Part shown: positions 34,953 through 43,893 of the stretch, in pieces
Position numbering within the stretch: the stretch's first letter is position 1
How the letters are laid out: every line of letters begins with the position of its first letter
Assembly (NCBI GenBank): GCA_964415885.1
Contig: CAYQCE010000004.1
Coordinates: forward strand, 41,279 to 105,278
Source: CAYQCE01 sp964415885
GTDB taxonomy: Bacteria; Zixibacteria; MSB-5A5; JAABVY01; JAHJOQ01
DNA: 64,000 bases
Reading direction: 5' to 3'
The notes under the pieces: generated by a model
Seen by the model: only the letters and a program-made list of their open reading frames with translations
What the model was told of the DNA's origin: nothing
Database searches by the model: none
Made by a program: the position numbers and the translations under genes

Positions 34953-35588
34953 TCAGTGACTGATCTGCAGCTGATCCAGGTCGAGAATCAGCCCTTCCTT
35001 CGAGAATGCTGTCAGTATGTCGTAGATATCGTCGGTGACCTCCGGGTTGTCCGTCCAACTAAATGACGCCGCCGCAGTGTCGCCTGCCGCAAGCTGTGTC
35101 GACGGATCGGTCAGGCGTGTGTAGAGTAATTCATCACCAAACTTGTTCGACACGATCAGCATCCCCCGCCACGCCCGGATGTGTTCGGATGAGTTGTTTG
35201 CGAGCATGAGAGTCAGCACAGCCTGTGGCTGAGTCCGGCCGGAACCGGCGTCCGCAGGCAGCGTGCCTATCTCGAAATCTGTGAGGTCGAGTAGCGCTAC
35301 ACCTTTCTCGACTTCAATCTCCGATGTGCTGATCATATCCGGATTGCCGGTCGTCGAAGCCTTCCATATCCATCCCTCGACCTGCACTTTCACCCAGTTT
35401 CCCTGCCGATCAATTACTTTGAGCGGCACGTTCTTTGAGACTGTGCCCAGCCCCTGTCCCTCGGGCGAGAGACGAAGATTCGCACTCTTGGCGCGCACAA
35501 AAACGGTGTCGACCTGCCCTTGGGCGAACGCCCCAGCGGTCAGCGACAGGCATATCAGACAAATAATCCCAACAGTTGATTGCCTCAT
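34953..35588 (-). CDS. Exported SH3-domain protein
   Basis: A 211-residue secreted protein. After the signal peptide (MRQSTVGIICLICLSLTAGAF), residues about 28-80 form a bacterial SH3 domain (VRAKSANLRLSPEGQGLGTV, GNWVKVQVEGWIWK). Residues 95-205 form a beta-rich domain with LTLMLANNSSEHIRAWRG, like domains describing secreted ligand-binding folds. SH3b domains often bind cell wall. ATG 35588 has GGAGG four bases upstream. It is the last gene of the dnaB-mla-radA run. Function is unknown. Confidence 0.8.
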   Translation of the reverse strand: MRQSTVGIICLICLSLTAGAFAQGQVDTVFVRAKSANLRLSPEGQGLGTVSKNVPLKVIDRQGNWVKVQVEGWIWKASTTGNPDMISTSEIEVEKGVALLDLTDFEIGTLPADAGSGRTQPQAVLTLMLANNSSEHIRAWRGMLIVSNKFGDELLYTRLTDPSTQLAAGDTAAASFSWTDNPEVTDDIYDILTAFSKEGLILDLDQLQISH

Positions 35589-35686
35589 AAGTCCTCCCGT
35601 GTATTGTAAAATATGCTGCAATCTGTAGGAGACCTCTTACAAGCAGCATTAACTCACTAAACAATCGGAGAAGGAAGCGCAGTTCC

Positions 35687-36256
35687 TCACTTCTTCACAG
35701 AAAAGCCACCCACGCCTATTACGTCCGACAGCCCGCCGACATACTGCCTTCCGGTCGGCACATACGCAAACGGGTTAACCTTCGTTATATCGACATTGCC
35801 CTTCTCGTCGAGACAGCTCTCCTCCACCTGTATCGCGACAATCTCGCCCAGGAACAGATCGTGTGACCCGATATTGATCTGCTTAAGAACCTTGCATTCG
35901 ATATTAACGGGACACTCGGCAATAATCGGCGCAGAAACAACGAGTCCCTTCTGAGCCGTGAGTTCCAGCTCAGCAAACTTGTCGTGTTTGCTTCCGCTGA
36001 CATGACCGCAGAAATCCGTCTCTCTCGCCTGATCGACCGAAGGAACATTAATAACAAACTCGCCGGATTCCTGAACGATGTGATGCGAATGTCTCTGCGG
36101 CGTAATTCCGACTCCAATCTGCGGCGGTTTGCTGGCGAGCACGCCGACCCATGACATAGTGATAATGTTCGGGTTCTCACCCTCGACCTCGCATGAGAGC
36201 ATTACCGCCGGGAGCGGCAGCATGAATCCTGCAGGTGTCAGTGCTTTCTTGGCCAT
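35687..36256 (-). CDS. Flavin reductase-like FMN-binding protein
   Basis: A 189-residue protein of the flavin reductase/flavoredoxin family. It has the N-terminal PLPAVMLSCEV strand and NIITMSWVGVLASKPPQIGVGI, which form the FMN-binding split barrel, with conserved HIVQESGEFVINVPS after it. It ends with a short tail. It may reduce flavin or serve as an FMN electron carrier; the partner is not in the window. It lies 12 bases after radA. Confidence 0.9.
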   Translation of the reverse strand: MAKKALTPAGFMLPLPAVMLSCEVEGENPNIITMSWVGVLASKPPQIGVGITPQRHSHHIVQESGEFVINVPSVDQARETDFCGHVSGSKHDKFAELELTAQKGLVVSAPIIAECPVNIECKVLKQINIGSHDLFLGEIVAIQVEESCLDEKGNVDITKVNPFAYVPTGRQYVGGLSDVIGVGGFSVKK

Positions 36257-36268
36257 GCAGCGACCTTT

Positions 36269-37636
36269 CTATTTGAATGTATAGCCGAATGCCTCCGAAA
36301 GTGCGGAGACGCGGAGAATTTCTATCGAGGTATCGCCAGTGATTCGCGACGTGCCCCTCTCCGGGACGACGATCCTTTTGAATCCGAGGCTCAACGCCTC
36401 ATTGATGCGACTCTCCACGCGCGATACGCTCCGTACTTCACCGCCGAGTCCCACCTCACCGACTACGACCGTGTCATCACGCACCGGCGCTTCCTCCAGG
36501 CTCGACACGATAGCACAGACGACGCCGAGGTCGATCGCGGGTTCATCGATCCGGAGGCCGCCCGCCAGATTGACGAACACATCCTTGGAAGATATCCTGA
36601 ACTGTTCTTTCTTCTCAAGTATCGCAAGCAGAAGCGACAACCGCCGCTGGTCGAATCCGGATGAAACCCGCTGCGGAACGCCGTAGCTGGAGTCCGCGAC
36701 CAGTGCCTGCAGTTCGAACAATATCGGCCGCGCGCCCTCGACCGAGCAGACAATCACCTGTCCTGACACACCGCTCGATCTCTCGGAGAGGAACAACTCG
36801 GACGGATTGGAGACAGTCTCCAGACCGTTCGCGCCGATAGTAAATATGCCGATCTCTGATGTCGAACCGAAACGGTTCTTGTTAGCGCGGAGAATCCTGT
36901 ACAGATAGTTCTTCTCACCCTCGAAGTACAATACGACATCGACCATATGCTCGAGGACTTTCGGCCCGGCGATAGAACCTTCCTTCGTGATATGCCCAAT
37001 CAAAAGCAGCCCCATCGACCGCGCTTCGCAGACATCCTGAAGATACGCGACACACTCACGAATTTGCGTGATAGTGCCGGGCGAGGAATCGAACTCCCTC
37101 GAACGCAGAGTCTGAATCGAATCGACAATCACGAAAGCATGATATTCGCTGTTGATGATGGATGTTATCTCATGCAGATCTGTTGTCGTGGCGACATTGA
37201 TCTTGTCCGACACAATCCCCAGACGATCCGCACGGTTCTTGATCTGTTCGCTCGACTCCTCACCGGAGACATACAGCACGGCATGCCCAGCGGCTCCGAG
37301 TCTACCGGCGGTCTGCAGGAGGAGAGTCGATTTGCCGATACCGGGATCGCCGCCGAGAAGCACAGTCGATCCGGGCACCACCCCGCCACCAAGCACGCGA
37401 TCGAACTCATCAAGGCCCGTCGCAACGTGGAACTCCTCGAGAGTGTCGATCTGATCGAGACGGGTCACCGTGGCTTCCTTCGCCTTCTCGCGCCTGGTCT
37501 CGCTCTTTCGAACCCGCTCCTCGACGAGCGAATTCCATTCGCCGCACTGCGAGCATCGGCCGGACCACTTGGGATGGGTCGCTCCGCACGACTGGCAAAC
37601 ATAGACCGTCTTCTCTTTTGACGTGGATCGTGCCAT
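36269..37636 (-). CDS. radA: DNA repair protein RadA (Sms)
   Basis: A 455-residue protein. The N-terminal zinc finger is CQSCGATHPKWSGRCSQCGEW, followed by a RecA-like ATPase with Walker A GGDPGIGKST and the RadA-specific KNRFG motif. The C-terminal Lon-protease-like domain contains VNLAGGLRIDEPAIDLG. It helps branch migration during recombination. It sits downstream of mlaF with a 34-base gap. Confidence 0.97.
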   Translation of the reverse strand: MARSTSKEKTVYVCQSCGATHPKWSGRCSQCGEWNSLVEERVRKSETRREKAKEATVTRLDQIDTLEEFHVATGLDEFDRVLGGGVVPGSTVLLGGDPGIGKSTLLLQTAGRLGAAGHAVLYVSGEESSEQIKNRADRLGIVSDKINVATTTDLHEITSIINSEYHAFVIVDSIQTLRSREFDSSPGTITQIRECVAYLQDVCEARSMGLLLIGHITKEGSIAGPKVLEHMVDVVLYFEGEKNYLYRILRANKNRFGSTSEIGIFTIGANGLETVSNPSELFLSERSSGVSGQVIVCSVEGARPILFELQALVADSSYGVPQRVSSGFDQRRLSLLLAILEKKEQFRISSKDVFVNLAGGLRIDEPAIDLGVVCAIVSSLEEAPVRDDTVVVGEVGLGGEVRSVSRVESRINEALSLGFKRIVVPERGTSRITGDTSIEILRVSALSEAFGYTFK

Positions 37637-37670
37637 TGGTATCTATCTCAGCAAACGCATCTGTGTAGAG

Positions 37671-38393
37671 TCATCGGTGGGAAAGAAACTCCCGAACCAT
37701 ATCATCATCCGACCGCTCGATCTCATCCTTGTCTCCGACGAATCGAATTTCGCCTTCGTGCAGAAGTGACAGCCGGTCGCCAAGCATGAATGCGGAGCGC
37801 ATGTCGTGAGTTACGATAACGGATGTTATGTTGAGTCTCTCCTGAAGCGACATTATCAGCTCATTGATTGTATCCGCAATAACCGGGTCGAGGCCGGTAG
37901 TCGGTTCGTCATAAAGAACGATCTCCGGGTCCATACAGATTGCACGTGCCAGCCCCACCCGCTTTTTCATTCCACCCGAGAGTTCAGCGGGATAGAGATC
38001 TTCTTTGAGTGACAAACCTACAAGATCGAGCTTCTCCGCCACAATCTCGCGCCTCTCCTCTTCCGACATCTTCTTATGCTCGGTGAGTCCCACAGAGACA
38101 TTCTCATACACGGTCATCGAATCGAATAGCGCCGCAGACTGAAACAGCATGCCGAACTTCCGGCGCATCTCGAAGAGCCCGTCCCTGTCAAGCGATGACA
38201 AATCGGTGTCGTCAATCAGTATTCGGCCCTCATCCGGAATCATCAGACCGATTATATGTTTCAGAAGCACGCTCTTGCCGCAACCGGACGGCCCGAGGAT
38301 TACCATCGCCTCCCCGTCCTTAATCTCGAGATTCACACCGCGTAGAACTTCGTTGTCCTCAAAACTCTTGTATACGCCTTCAATCTTTATCAT
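37671..38393 (-). CDS. mlaF: ABC transporter ATP-binding protein, MlaF type
   Basis: A 240-residue ATPase. Walker A GPSGCGKSVLLKHI is followed by the Q-loop LFQSAALFDSMTVYENV, which is typical of Mla/Ttg2A ATPases. The signature is LSGGMKKRVGLARA and Walker B is IVLYDEPTTGLDP. It powers phospholipid movement between inner and outer membranes together with MlaE. The usual family start MIKIEGVYKSF is at 38393; an ATG at 38405 overlapping the mlaE stop is possible. No MlaD-type substrate-binding gene follows. Confidence 0.95.
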   Translation of the reverse strand: MIKIEGVYKSFEDNEVLRGVNLEIKDGEAMVILGPSGCGKSVLLKHIIGLMIPDEGRILIDDTDLSSLDRDGLFEMRRKFGMLFQSAALFDSMTVYENVSVGLTEHKKMSEEERREIVAEKLDLVGLSLKEDLYPAELSGGMKKRVGLARAICMDPEIVLYDEPTTGLDPVIADTINELIMSLQERLNITSVIVTHDMRSAFMLGDRLSLLHEGEIRFVGDKDEIERSDDDMVREFLSHR

Positions 38394-38394
38394 C

Positions 38395-39165
38395 TTATCC
38401 AACATTAAAGAGAATGGTCGCAATTACAAAATCGCTCACCAGGATCATTACCGATGATGCCACAACTGCGTGAGTTGTCGCCCGACCGACACCCTGCGCC
38501 CCACCAGACGCCTTGAAGCCGTAGTAACACCCGAGAAGCGAGATCAGTATTCCGAACACAGCGGCCTTCGTGAGCCCGGAGAGTACGTCCCCTATTGCAA
38601 AGAACTGTTTGACGCCACTCCAGAAGGTCTCCGGTTCCATGTCGAGCATCAGCAGAGCCACGGTAAGCGCGCCGCCCATTGCCACCGCATTCGCGAATAT
38701 AACGAGGATCGGCAGCATTATGAGGCCGGATACTATCCTTGGGGTTACAAGATAGCCTACCGGGTCGATTGCGAGTGATTCGAGAGCGTCAATCTGCTCC
38801 GTCACCCGCATGGTCCCCAGCTCGGCCGCAATCGAGGCACCGACTCTGCCCGCCACCACGAGCGATGTAAGAACCGGGGCGAGCTCGATGAAAATAGCCT
38901 TGGAAACCCCTGTCCCCAGATAACGGAGCGGTACATACCCCTCCATCTGATATGCGGCCTGCCACGCCGCCACAGCGCCGGTGAATACTGAGGTTAGCGT
39001 AATCAGCGGCAGGGAGTTCACACCCATGGCGAGCATCTGCTCGGAGAGCAGCTTTAGATGCCCGAATAGAGACGGCAGCGAGCGTACTGCCCCCGCAACC
39101 ATCACTATTATGCCGCCCAATTCGGTAAAAAATGCCAGGACCTTGTCACCAATATACCCGAACAT
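38395..39165 (-). CDS. mlaE: MlaE-type ABC transporter permease
   Basis: A 256-residue membrane protein with about five transmembrane segments. The family hallmark is VVAGRVGASIAAELGTMRVTEQIDALE, shown here in two parts: VAGRVGASIAAELGTM and RVTEQIDALESL. It ends FVIATILFNVG. With MlaF it forms the inner-membrane core of a retrograde phospholipid transporter. Its ATG shares one base with the dnaB stop (TGATG). Confidence 0.96.
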   Translation of the reverse strand: MFGYIGDKVLAFFTELGGIIVMVAGAVRSLPSLFGHLKLLSEQMLAMGVNSLPLITLTSVFTGAVAAWQAAYQMEGYVPLRYLGTGVSKAIFIELAPVLTSLVVAGRVGASIAAELGTMRVTEQIDALESLAIDPVGYLVTPRIVSGLIMLPILVIFANAVAMGGALTVALLMLDMEPETFWSGVKQFFAIGDVLSGLTKAAVFGILISLLGCYYGFKASGGAQGVGRATTHAVVASSVMILVSDFVIATILFNVG

Positions 39166-40571
39166 CAGAAGGGCGTATCCTCCACGTCGTCGTCATCGAG
39201 ACGAACTCCCGCCGGTTCTTCACGGACAAACTCCGGATTGACGAACTGGATATAGTCTTTGAGAAATGTCAGCCGCACCGTTCCGGTTGGACCGTTACGC
39301 TGTTTCGCGATAATTATCTCCGCCAGTCCCTGCTTATCGGGCGGACAGCCATCGGGCGTACGCTCAAGGTAATACTCTTCGCGATAGACGAACATCACTA
39401 TATCGGCGTCCTGCTCAATTGCTCCCGATTCACGTAGGTCGGCGAGCTGGGGACGGCGGTCCCCGCCGCGCATCTCCGGCGCACGGGATAGCTGTGACAC
39501 GGCGATCACCGGAATGCCCAGATCCTTTGCGATCCCCTTGAGCGACCTCGAAATCTGCGATATCTCCTGCTGACGGCTCTCGACGTATTTCCCGGCTTCC
39601 ATCATCTGGAGATAGTCTACGAAGATGATCCCGATGTCTTCACGCGATTTGAGTCGTCTCGCTCTCGAACGCAGCTCAACGATGTTAATATTCGGCGAGT
39701 CATCAATGAATATCGGTGCCTCGCTCAGATCGCCGACCGCGTGCGACAGCTTGGAATACTCCGTCGCCGGAAGTTTCCCGGACCTGAGCAAATGCGGGCT
39801 GATATGAGCTCGCGCGCAGAGAAGCCTCTGCGCTATCTGATTGGCCGACATTTCGAGTGAGAAAAACCCGATCGGTTTCTTCTCGATCATCCCCATGTGC
39901 GTGCAGATATTCAGCGCAAACGCTGTCTTGCCCATCGACGGTCTTCCCGCCACTACAACGAGATCGCCATCCTGAAAACCGGAGGTCATTTCATCGAGAT
40001 AGTAGAAACCGGTCGCGGTCCCGATAACCGCACCACGCCGTTTCTTGTATGACTCGATTTCGTCGAATGTCCCCGGGAGAATCTTGTCTATTCTGCGCGC
40101 GGAATCTCCGAGTCGTCCCTGACTGATCTGGAAAATTTTGTCTTCGGCGGAATTGATGATATTGACTGCCTTGTCTGTCGCCTGCACTGCTTCGGAAGAT
40201 ATCTCGTCGGCGGCATGTTTTAGGCGCCTTAGCAGATAGCAGTCATAGATGATCTGAGCATGATATGTTACATTGGCGGAGGTTGATACGACCGCCATAA
40301 GGTCCGACAGGGCTTCGTAGCCGCCGATATTATCCAGATCGCCACTGGTCTTGAGCTGATCCGAGGTCGTGATATAATCGATTGGAGTCCCGTCGGCATA
40401 GAGATCGCGGATTGCATTGAAGATCAGCTTGTGTTTGCCGTCAAAAAAATACTCCGGCTGCAGCAGTTCCGCTGCATCATGGATAGCATCTTCGAAATTG
40501 AGGATTGCACTCAGCACTGCTCGCTCGGCTTCGATCGAGTGCGGAAGCGGCTTCTGTTCCCTCTCAGCCAT
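39165..40571 (-). CDS. dnaB: Replicative DNA helicase
   Basis: A 468-residue hexameric helicase. The N-terminal DnaB domain opens LPHSIEAERAVLSAIL. The RecA-like motor has Walker A GRPSMGKTAFALNI, FFSLEMSANQIAQRL and Walker B IIFVDYLQMM, then AIEQDADIVMF. It unwinds DNA at the fork. The stop overlaps mlaE by one base. A GGAAGGG site precedes the ATG. Confidence 0.98.
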   Translation of the reverse strand: MAEREQKPLPHSIEAERAVLSAILNFEDAIHDAAELLQPEYFFDGKHKLIFNAIRDLYADGTPIDYITTSDQLKTSGDLDNIGGYEALSDLMAVVSTSANVTYHAQIIYDCYLLRRLKHAADEISSEAVQATDKAVNIINSAEDKIFQISQGRLGDSARRIDKILPGTFDEIESYKKRRGAVIGTATGFYYLDEMTSGFQDGDLVVVAGRPSMGKTAFALNICTHMGMIEKKPIGFFSLEMSANQIAQRLLCARAHISPHLLRSGKLPATEYSKLSHAVGDLSEAPIFIDDSPNINIVELRSRARRLKSREDIGIIFVDYLQMMEAGKYVESRQQEISQISRSLKGIAKDLGIPVIAVSQLSRAPEMRGGDRRPQLADLRESGAIEQDADIVMFVYREEYYLERTPDGCPPDKQGLAEIIIAKQRNGPTGTVRLTFLKDYIQFVNPEFVREEPAGVRLDDDDVEDTPF

Positions 40572-40725
40572 CGGCGCCCTTCCCTGAGGTGTTAGTTCGA
40601 GTGTTTCAACTCTTGGAGATTACAAAATACAAAATGGCGCTGCATGAGGCAAGGATGTAGGTCGCGGCTGTCAAAAATGTTCAGAGTTGGTTGGTCTCGA
40701 AGGTCGACAGCCCACTTCCCGTTCT

Positions 40726-40762
40726 TGAAGGTCTTGCACGCCGGAGTCGTGTGTGACCTTCA
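40726..40762. other. Long imperfect hairpin upstream of dnaB
   Basis: TGAAGGTC (40726-40733) pairs with GACCTTCA (40755-40762), and an inner CACG/CGTG stem is separated from it by a 3x3 internal loop. There is no T tract and no gene in this 260-base gap (40572-40831), so it may be a leader structure or small RNA. Function is unknown. Confidence 0.4.
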
Positions 40763-40831
40763 GACACATAGGCGGTTGACTTAGAGTTGAACCAGAAGCT
40801 GTTGCGTATTGGCCCAACTATGAGACGATGC

Positions 40832-41158
40832 TTAGTCCGCCGCCAGCTCAGGAACGAAAATCTGCGCCATTTCCGCGCGTTCCGGCATCGTCGGGCCATT
40901 CAAGATCAGACTTCTGCCGTCTCGCTCGAGCGTTACGTTGGCGTCTTCCTTGTCCCTCATATAGGCGGTCAGAATACGATACAGGGACACGAAGTTATTT
41001 GCGGAATCGAGAGATACGAGGATTTCATAGCTGTCGCCGATAGCCTCTTTGAACCGTGAATACGAAATGTAGACTGTCCCGTGAGTGTCCAGCTTTGTGG
41101 ACAGAACATCGGGCAGCATAGTGTCATCGGCCTTGATTCTGATAAATACTTTGTTCAT
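40832..41158 (-). CDS. Small uncharacterised protein
   Basis: A 108-residue soluble protein with no signal peptide, membrane helix or cysteine. It looks like an alternating alpha/beta domain: MNKVFIRIKADDT, VYISYSRFKEAIGDSYEILVSL, LYRILTAYMRDKEDANVTLE, RDGRSLILNG. The last half, a helix followed by two strands with DGR between them, recalls the small effector-associated domains (EACC1-like) of conflict systems. That likeness is a guess. GAGAGGG lies four bases before the ATG. It stands alone between dnaB and the udg end of the long glutamine/purine operon. Confidence 0.65.
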   Translation of the reverse strand: MNKVFIRIKADDTMLPDVLSTKLDTHGTVYISYSRFKEAIGDSYEILVSLDSANNFVSLYRILTAYMRDKEDANVTLERDGRSLILNGPTMPERAEMAQIFVPELAAD

Positions 41159-41266
41159 CTTGCCCTCTCATTCTCTGGAAAGAAATGTTGATCGATTGCC
41201 GTAGAATCAGCTACGGTAGCTTATTCTCCTCTCCTGACGGGTTCACTCAGCACTCGAAGGGGGCAT

Positions 41267-41289
41267 CCCGAAATATCGGGTCACCCGAT
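41267..41289. other. Two overlapping, mutually exclusive hairpins
   Basis: CCCGA (41267-41271) can pair with TCGGG (41276-41280), or ATCGGG (41275-41280) with CCCGAT (41284-41289), but not both at once. They lie in the 283-base stretch 41159-41441 upstream of the small gene at 41158, which otherwise holds no gene and only a weak possible promoter. Confidence 0.35.
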
Positions 41290-41441
41290 CTCATAAGCAT
41301 ACATCGTGGATTGGTATTTATAATTTACGACCAATCAAGTATTCATCCAAGCTAAAAATCGAGAGTTTGCCTCTCCGGCAAGCACTTGTGGGCTTTAATG
41401 TGTTGACGTGCAATATCTTGTCGGATGGACCGTGCAGGTGC

Positions 41442-42161
41442 TCAGAACTCGCTCTCGACACCGCGGAGACGGTCGTATTCGCGACGAAGCATCCTGACAT
41501 CATCCCACGTCCCCCGCTTGAACTGTGGATTTCGGAGTAGCGCGGCGGGGTGATAAGTGACGCAGAGTTTCGTTCCACGGAAGTCGTGAAACTCTCCGCG
41601 CAGCTTTCCGAGCGGTTTGGTAGTCTGCAGAAGCGCCTGCGCCGAAACTCTGCCGAGACAGCAGATCAGTTTCGGTCGGATTACCTCGATCTGTTTCAAC
41701 AGGTACGGCATACAAGTGGCCATCTCATCGGTTTCCGGGTCACGGTTGTTCGGCGGTCGGCACTTCACGATATTGGCAATGTAGACAGTTTGACGATCCA
41801 GCTTTATCGCCTCGAGAATCTTATCCAGAAGCTTCCCGCCTCGACCGACGAACGGTTCGCCTTTCAGATCCTCCTCACGGCCGGGCCCCTCACCGACGAA
41901 CATTATGTCGGCGTTCGGATTACCGACGCCAAACACGAACTTGTTTCTGCCCTGGTGCAGCTTACACTGGGTGCAATCCTTGATCGAATTTGAGAAACTG
42001 TCGAGGACTTCTGCCTTATCCTCAACCGACAGGCCGGACTTGAGGCTATCGAGGAGACCGCGATCGACCTCCGGGAGGCCATCGCCTTCTTCCACGGCCT
42101 CGGTCAGCGCCCGTTCGGCCAGTTCAACAATCTCCGAGACTTTGGTCTTACCGGCCATCAT
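41442..42161 (-). CDS. udg: Type-4 (Fe-S) uracil-DNA glycosylase
   Basis: A 239-residue base-excision repair enzyme. Motif A is GEGPGREEDLKGEPFVGR and the C-terminal motif is TYHPAALLRNP. Four cysteines in the family spacing (CTQC, then KC and TC 17 residues apart) hold the iron-sulfur cluster. It removes uracil from DNA. About 60 N-terminal residues before CTQC are an acidic/helical extension common in bacterial members. Its start overlaps the coaBC stop. Confidence 0.95.
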   Translation of the reverse strand: MMAGKTKVSEIVELAERALTEAVEEGDGLPEVDRGLLDSLKSGLSVEDKAEVLDSFSNSIKDCTQCKLHQGRNKFVFGVGNPNADIMFVGEGPGREEDLKGEPFVGRGGKLLDKILEAIKLDRQTVYIANIVKCRPPNNRDPETDEMATCMPYLLKQIEVIRPKLICCLGRVSAQALLQTTKPLGKLRGEFHDFRGTKLCVTYHPAALLRNPQFKRGTWDDVRMLRREYDRLRGVESEF

Positions 42162-43354
42162 TTCACCAGCTTCCGTATGCGATCGAGAATTGCATGCGCC
42201 ACCTGGAGCTTGGCCATCAATGGAAGCTCCTCCGGCTTCGACCTTCCTTTCAGCAGAGTAACCTGGTTGGTTGAAGTACCAAACCCCGCGCCCTCCACCG
42301 TAGGATTATTCAGGACGATCATATCGAGATTCTTGGATTTGATCTTCTTGCGGGCATTCGCAATTTCGTCGTCGGTCTCGAGCGCGAAGCCCACCACTAT
42401 TCGATTCCCCTTGATCCTGCCGACTTCTTTCAATATGTCAACCGTCGGCTTGAGTTTGAGTGAGATATCCTCGGTCGACTTCTTGATCTTCTTACCGGAT
42501 GGCGTCTCCGGGGAATAGTCGCTGGGAGCGGCAGCCATTATAAGGATATCCGTATCTTCGAATCTTCTCAGCACCTCGGACGCCAACTGTTCGGTCGATA
42601 CGACCGAGCAAAACTCATCGACTGACGGCGGAATCAAACTGCTCGGTCCCGAGATCAGGCTGACCTCCGCACCGCGAGCCATCGCGGCCTCGGCGATAGC
42701 GTACCCCATCGCTCCGGACGATGGATTGCCGATAAACCTGACCGGATCGATGAACTCATATGTCGGTCCGGCTGTCACGAGGATTCTTTTTCCGACGAAA
42801 TCGGAGCTTCGGGCGAAGACAGCGACTATTCGGTCTACGATCGTGCTCGTCTCGGGGAATCTGCCGGGCCCGGTCGCCCAACTCGCCAAGTCTCCCTCAA
42901 TCGGGTCGATGAACTCATAACCGAGCGATTTGAGCTTCTCGACATTGTCCTGAGTGACAGCGTTCTTCCACATGAACGAGTTCATAGCCGGTGAAAACAC
43001 AACCGGGCTTTGCGCCGCGCAGATAAGCGTGGTCAGCAGATCATCCGACACACCGGAGGCGACTTTGCCGATGCAGTTGGCCGTAGCCGGCGCCACCAGT
43101 ATCAAGTCGGCCCATTCCGCAGCGTATATGTGGTGAACCGATGTGAATTCGCCCCTGGGAAACATCTCCACAGCGACTTCCTTTCCGGAGAGCGACTCGA
43201 ATGTCAGAGGCGTAACAAACTCGCAGGCTGATTTTGTCATCACGACACGCACCTCCGCACCCTCGCGGATCATCTCGCGCAACAGATAGCCTGCCTTAAA
43301 CGCAGCTATACAGCCGGTAATACCATGGATTATCTTTTTGCCGGTGAGACGCAC
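42158..43354 (-). CDS. coaBC: Bifunctional phosphopantothenoylcysteine decarboxylase / synthetase
   Basis: A 398-residue fusion of CoaC and CoaB. The FMN-dependent decarboxylase half has the catalytic His in TSVHHIYAAEWAD, PAMNSFMW and WATGPGRFPE. The synthetase half begins GKRILVTAGPTYEFIDPVR and ends with the ATP/CTP-binding segment. It catalyses two steps of coenzyme A synthesis. The start is GTG with a weak site. It lies nine bases after the smg-like gene. Confidence 0.95.
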   Translation of the reverse strand: MRLTGKKIIHGITGCIAAFKAGYLLREMIREGAEVRVVMTKSACEFVTPLTFESLSGKEVAVEMFPRGEFTSVHHIYAAEWADLILVAPATANCIGKVASGVSDDLLTTLICAAQSPVVFSPAMNSFMWKNAVTQDNVEKLKSLGYEFIDPIEGDLASWATGPGRFPETSTIVDRIVAVFARSSDFVGKRILVTAGPTYEFIDPVRFIGNPSSGAMGYAIAEAAMARGAEVSLISGPSSLIPPSVDEFCSVVSTEQLASEVLRRFEDTDILIMAAAPSDYSPETPSGKKIKKSTEDISLKLKPTVDILKEVGRIKGNRIVVGFALETDDEIANARKKIKSKNLDMIVLNNPTVEGAGFGTSTNQVTLLKGRSKPEELPLMAKLQVAHAILDRIRKLVK

Positions 43355-43362
43355 TGCAGGTT

Positions 43363-43830
43363 CTAATTCACTGTCTCATCACCCGAGACATTGAACCAGT
43401 TAAGGTCAAGCGCCATTGGCACATTCCCGAAGAGAACCGTCGATGCGAGCATCTTTACGGCCTCCAGATCGACATACTCCGGAGCCATCATAAGCCCGCG
43501 CTCGACGACCTGCTCGAGCTCCTCATCGTTCACCAGACCCATCTGATAAAGCTGGATAAGATAGCCCTGAGCATCGATCGAGAACTGCTGTTTCTCAATC
43601 TCGGAGAATATGCGCGGAGGCATCTGCCCGGAATCGTTCGAGAAAAGAAACTTCTCACTCCGGGACTGAACCTCTTCGAGGAACCATCCATACGCGGATG
43701 ATATCTCGCTGTCGGTGAAGCCGAGATTTCTGAGTGATTTGGATATATCCTCGAGCCGCGCAAGCGAGCCGTTGTGCGACCTAACATGCTGAACCAGGTA
43801 AAAGACGATCTCTAAGATCCGATCTCCCAC
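43363..43830 (-). CDS. smg: DUF494/Smg family protein
   Basis: A 155-residue helical protein of the Smg family, with the typical opening ILEIVFYLVQHV and the body LRNLGFTDSEISSAYGWFLEE, then RIFSEIEKQQFSIDAQGYL. In Proteobacteria smg sits beside dprA, def and fmt; its job is not established. The GTG start has GGAGG six bases upstream. Here it lies between purH and coaBC. Confidence 0.85.
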   Translation of the reverse strand: MGDRILEIVFYLVQHVRSHNGSLARLEDISKSLRNLGFTDSEISSAYGWFLEEVQSRSEKFLFSNDSGQMPPRIFSEIEKQQFSIDAQGYLIQLYQMGLVNDEELEQVVERGLMMAPEYVDLEAVKMLASTVLFGNVPMALDLNWFNVSGDETVN

Positions 43831-43893
43831 TCTCTTCCTCCAAGTTATAAGGCCAATCTAAGCAATCTGGTCGAAAGCGCAAGGGTAAAAACC

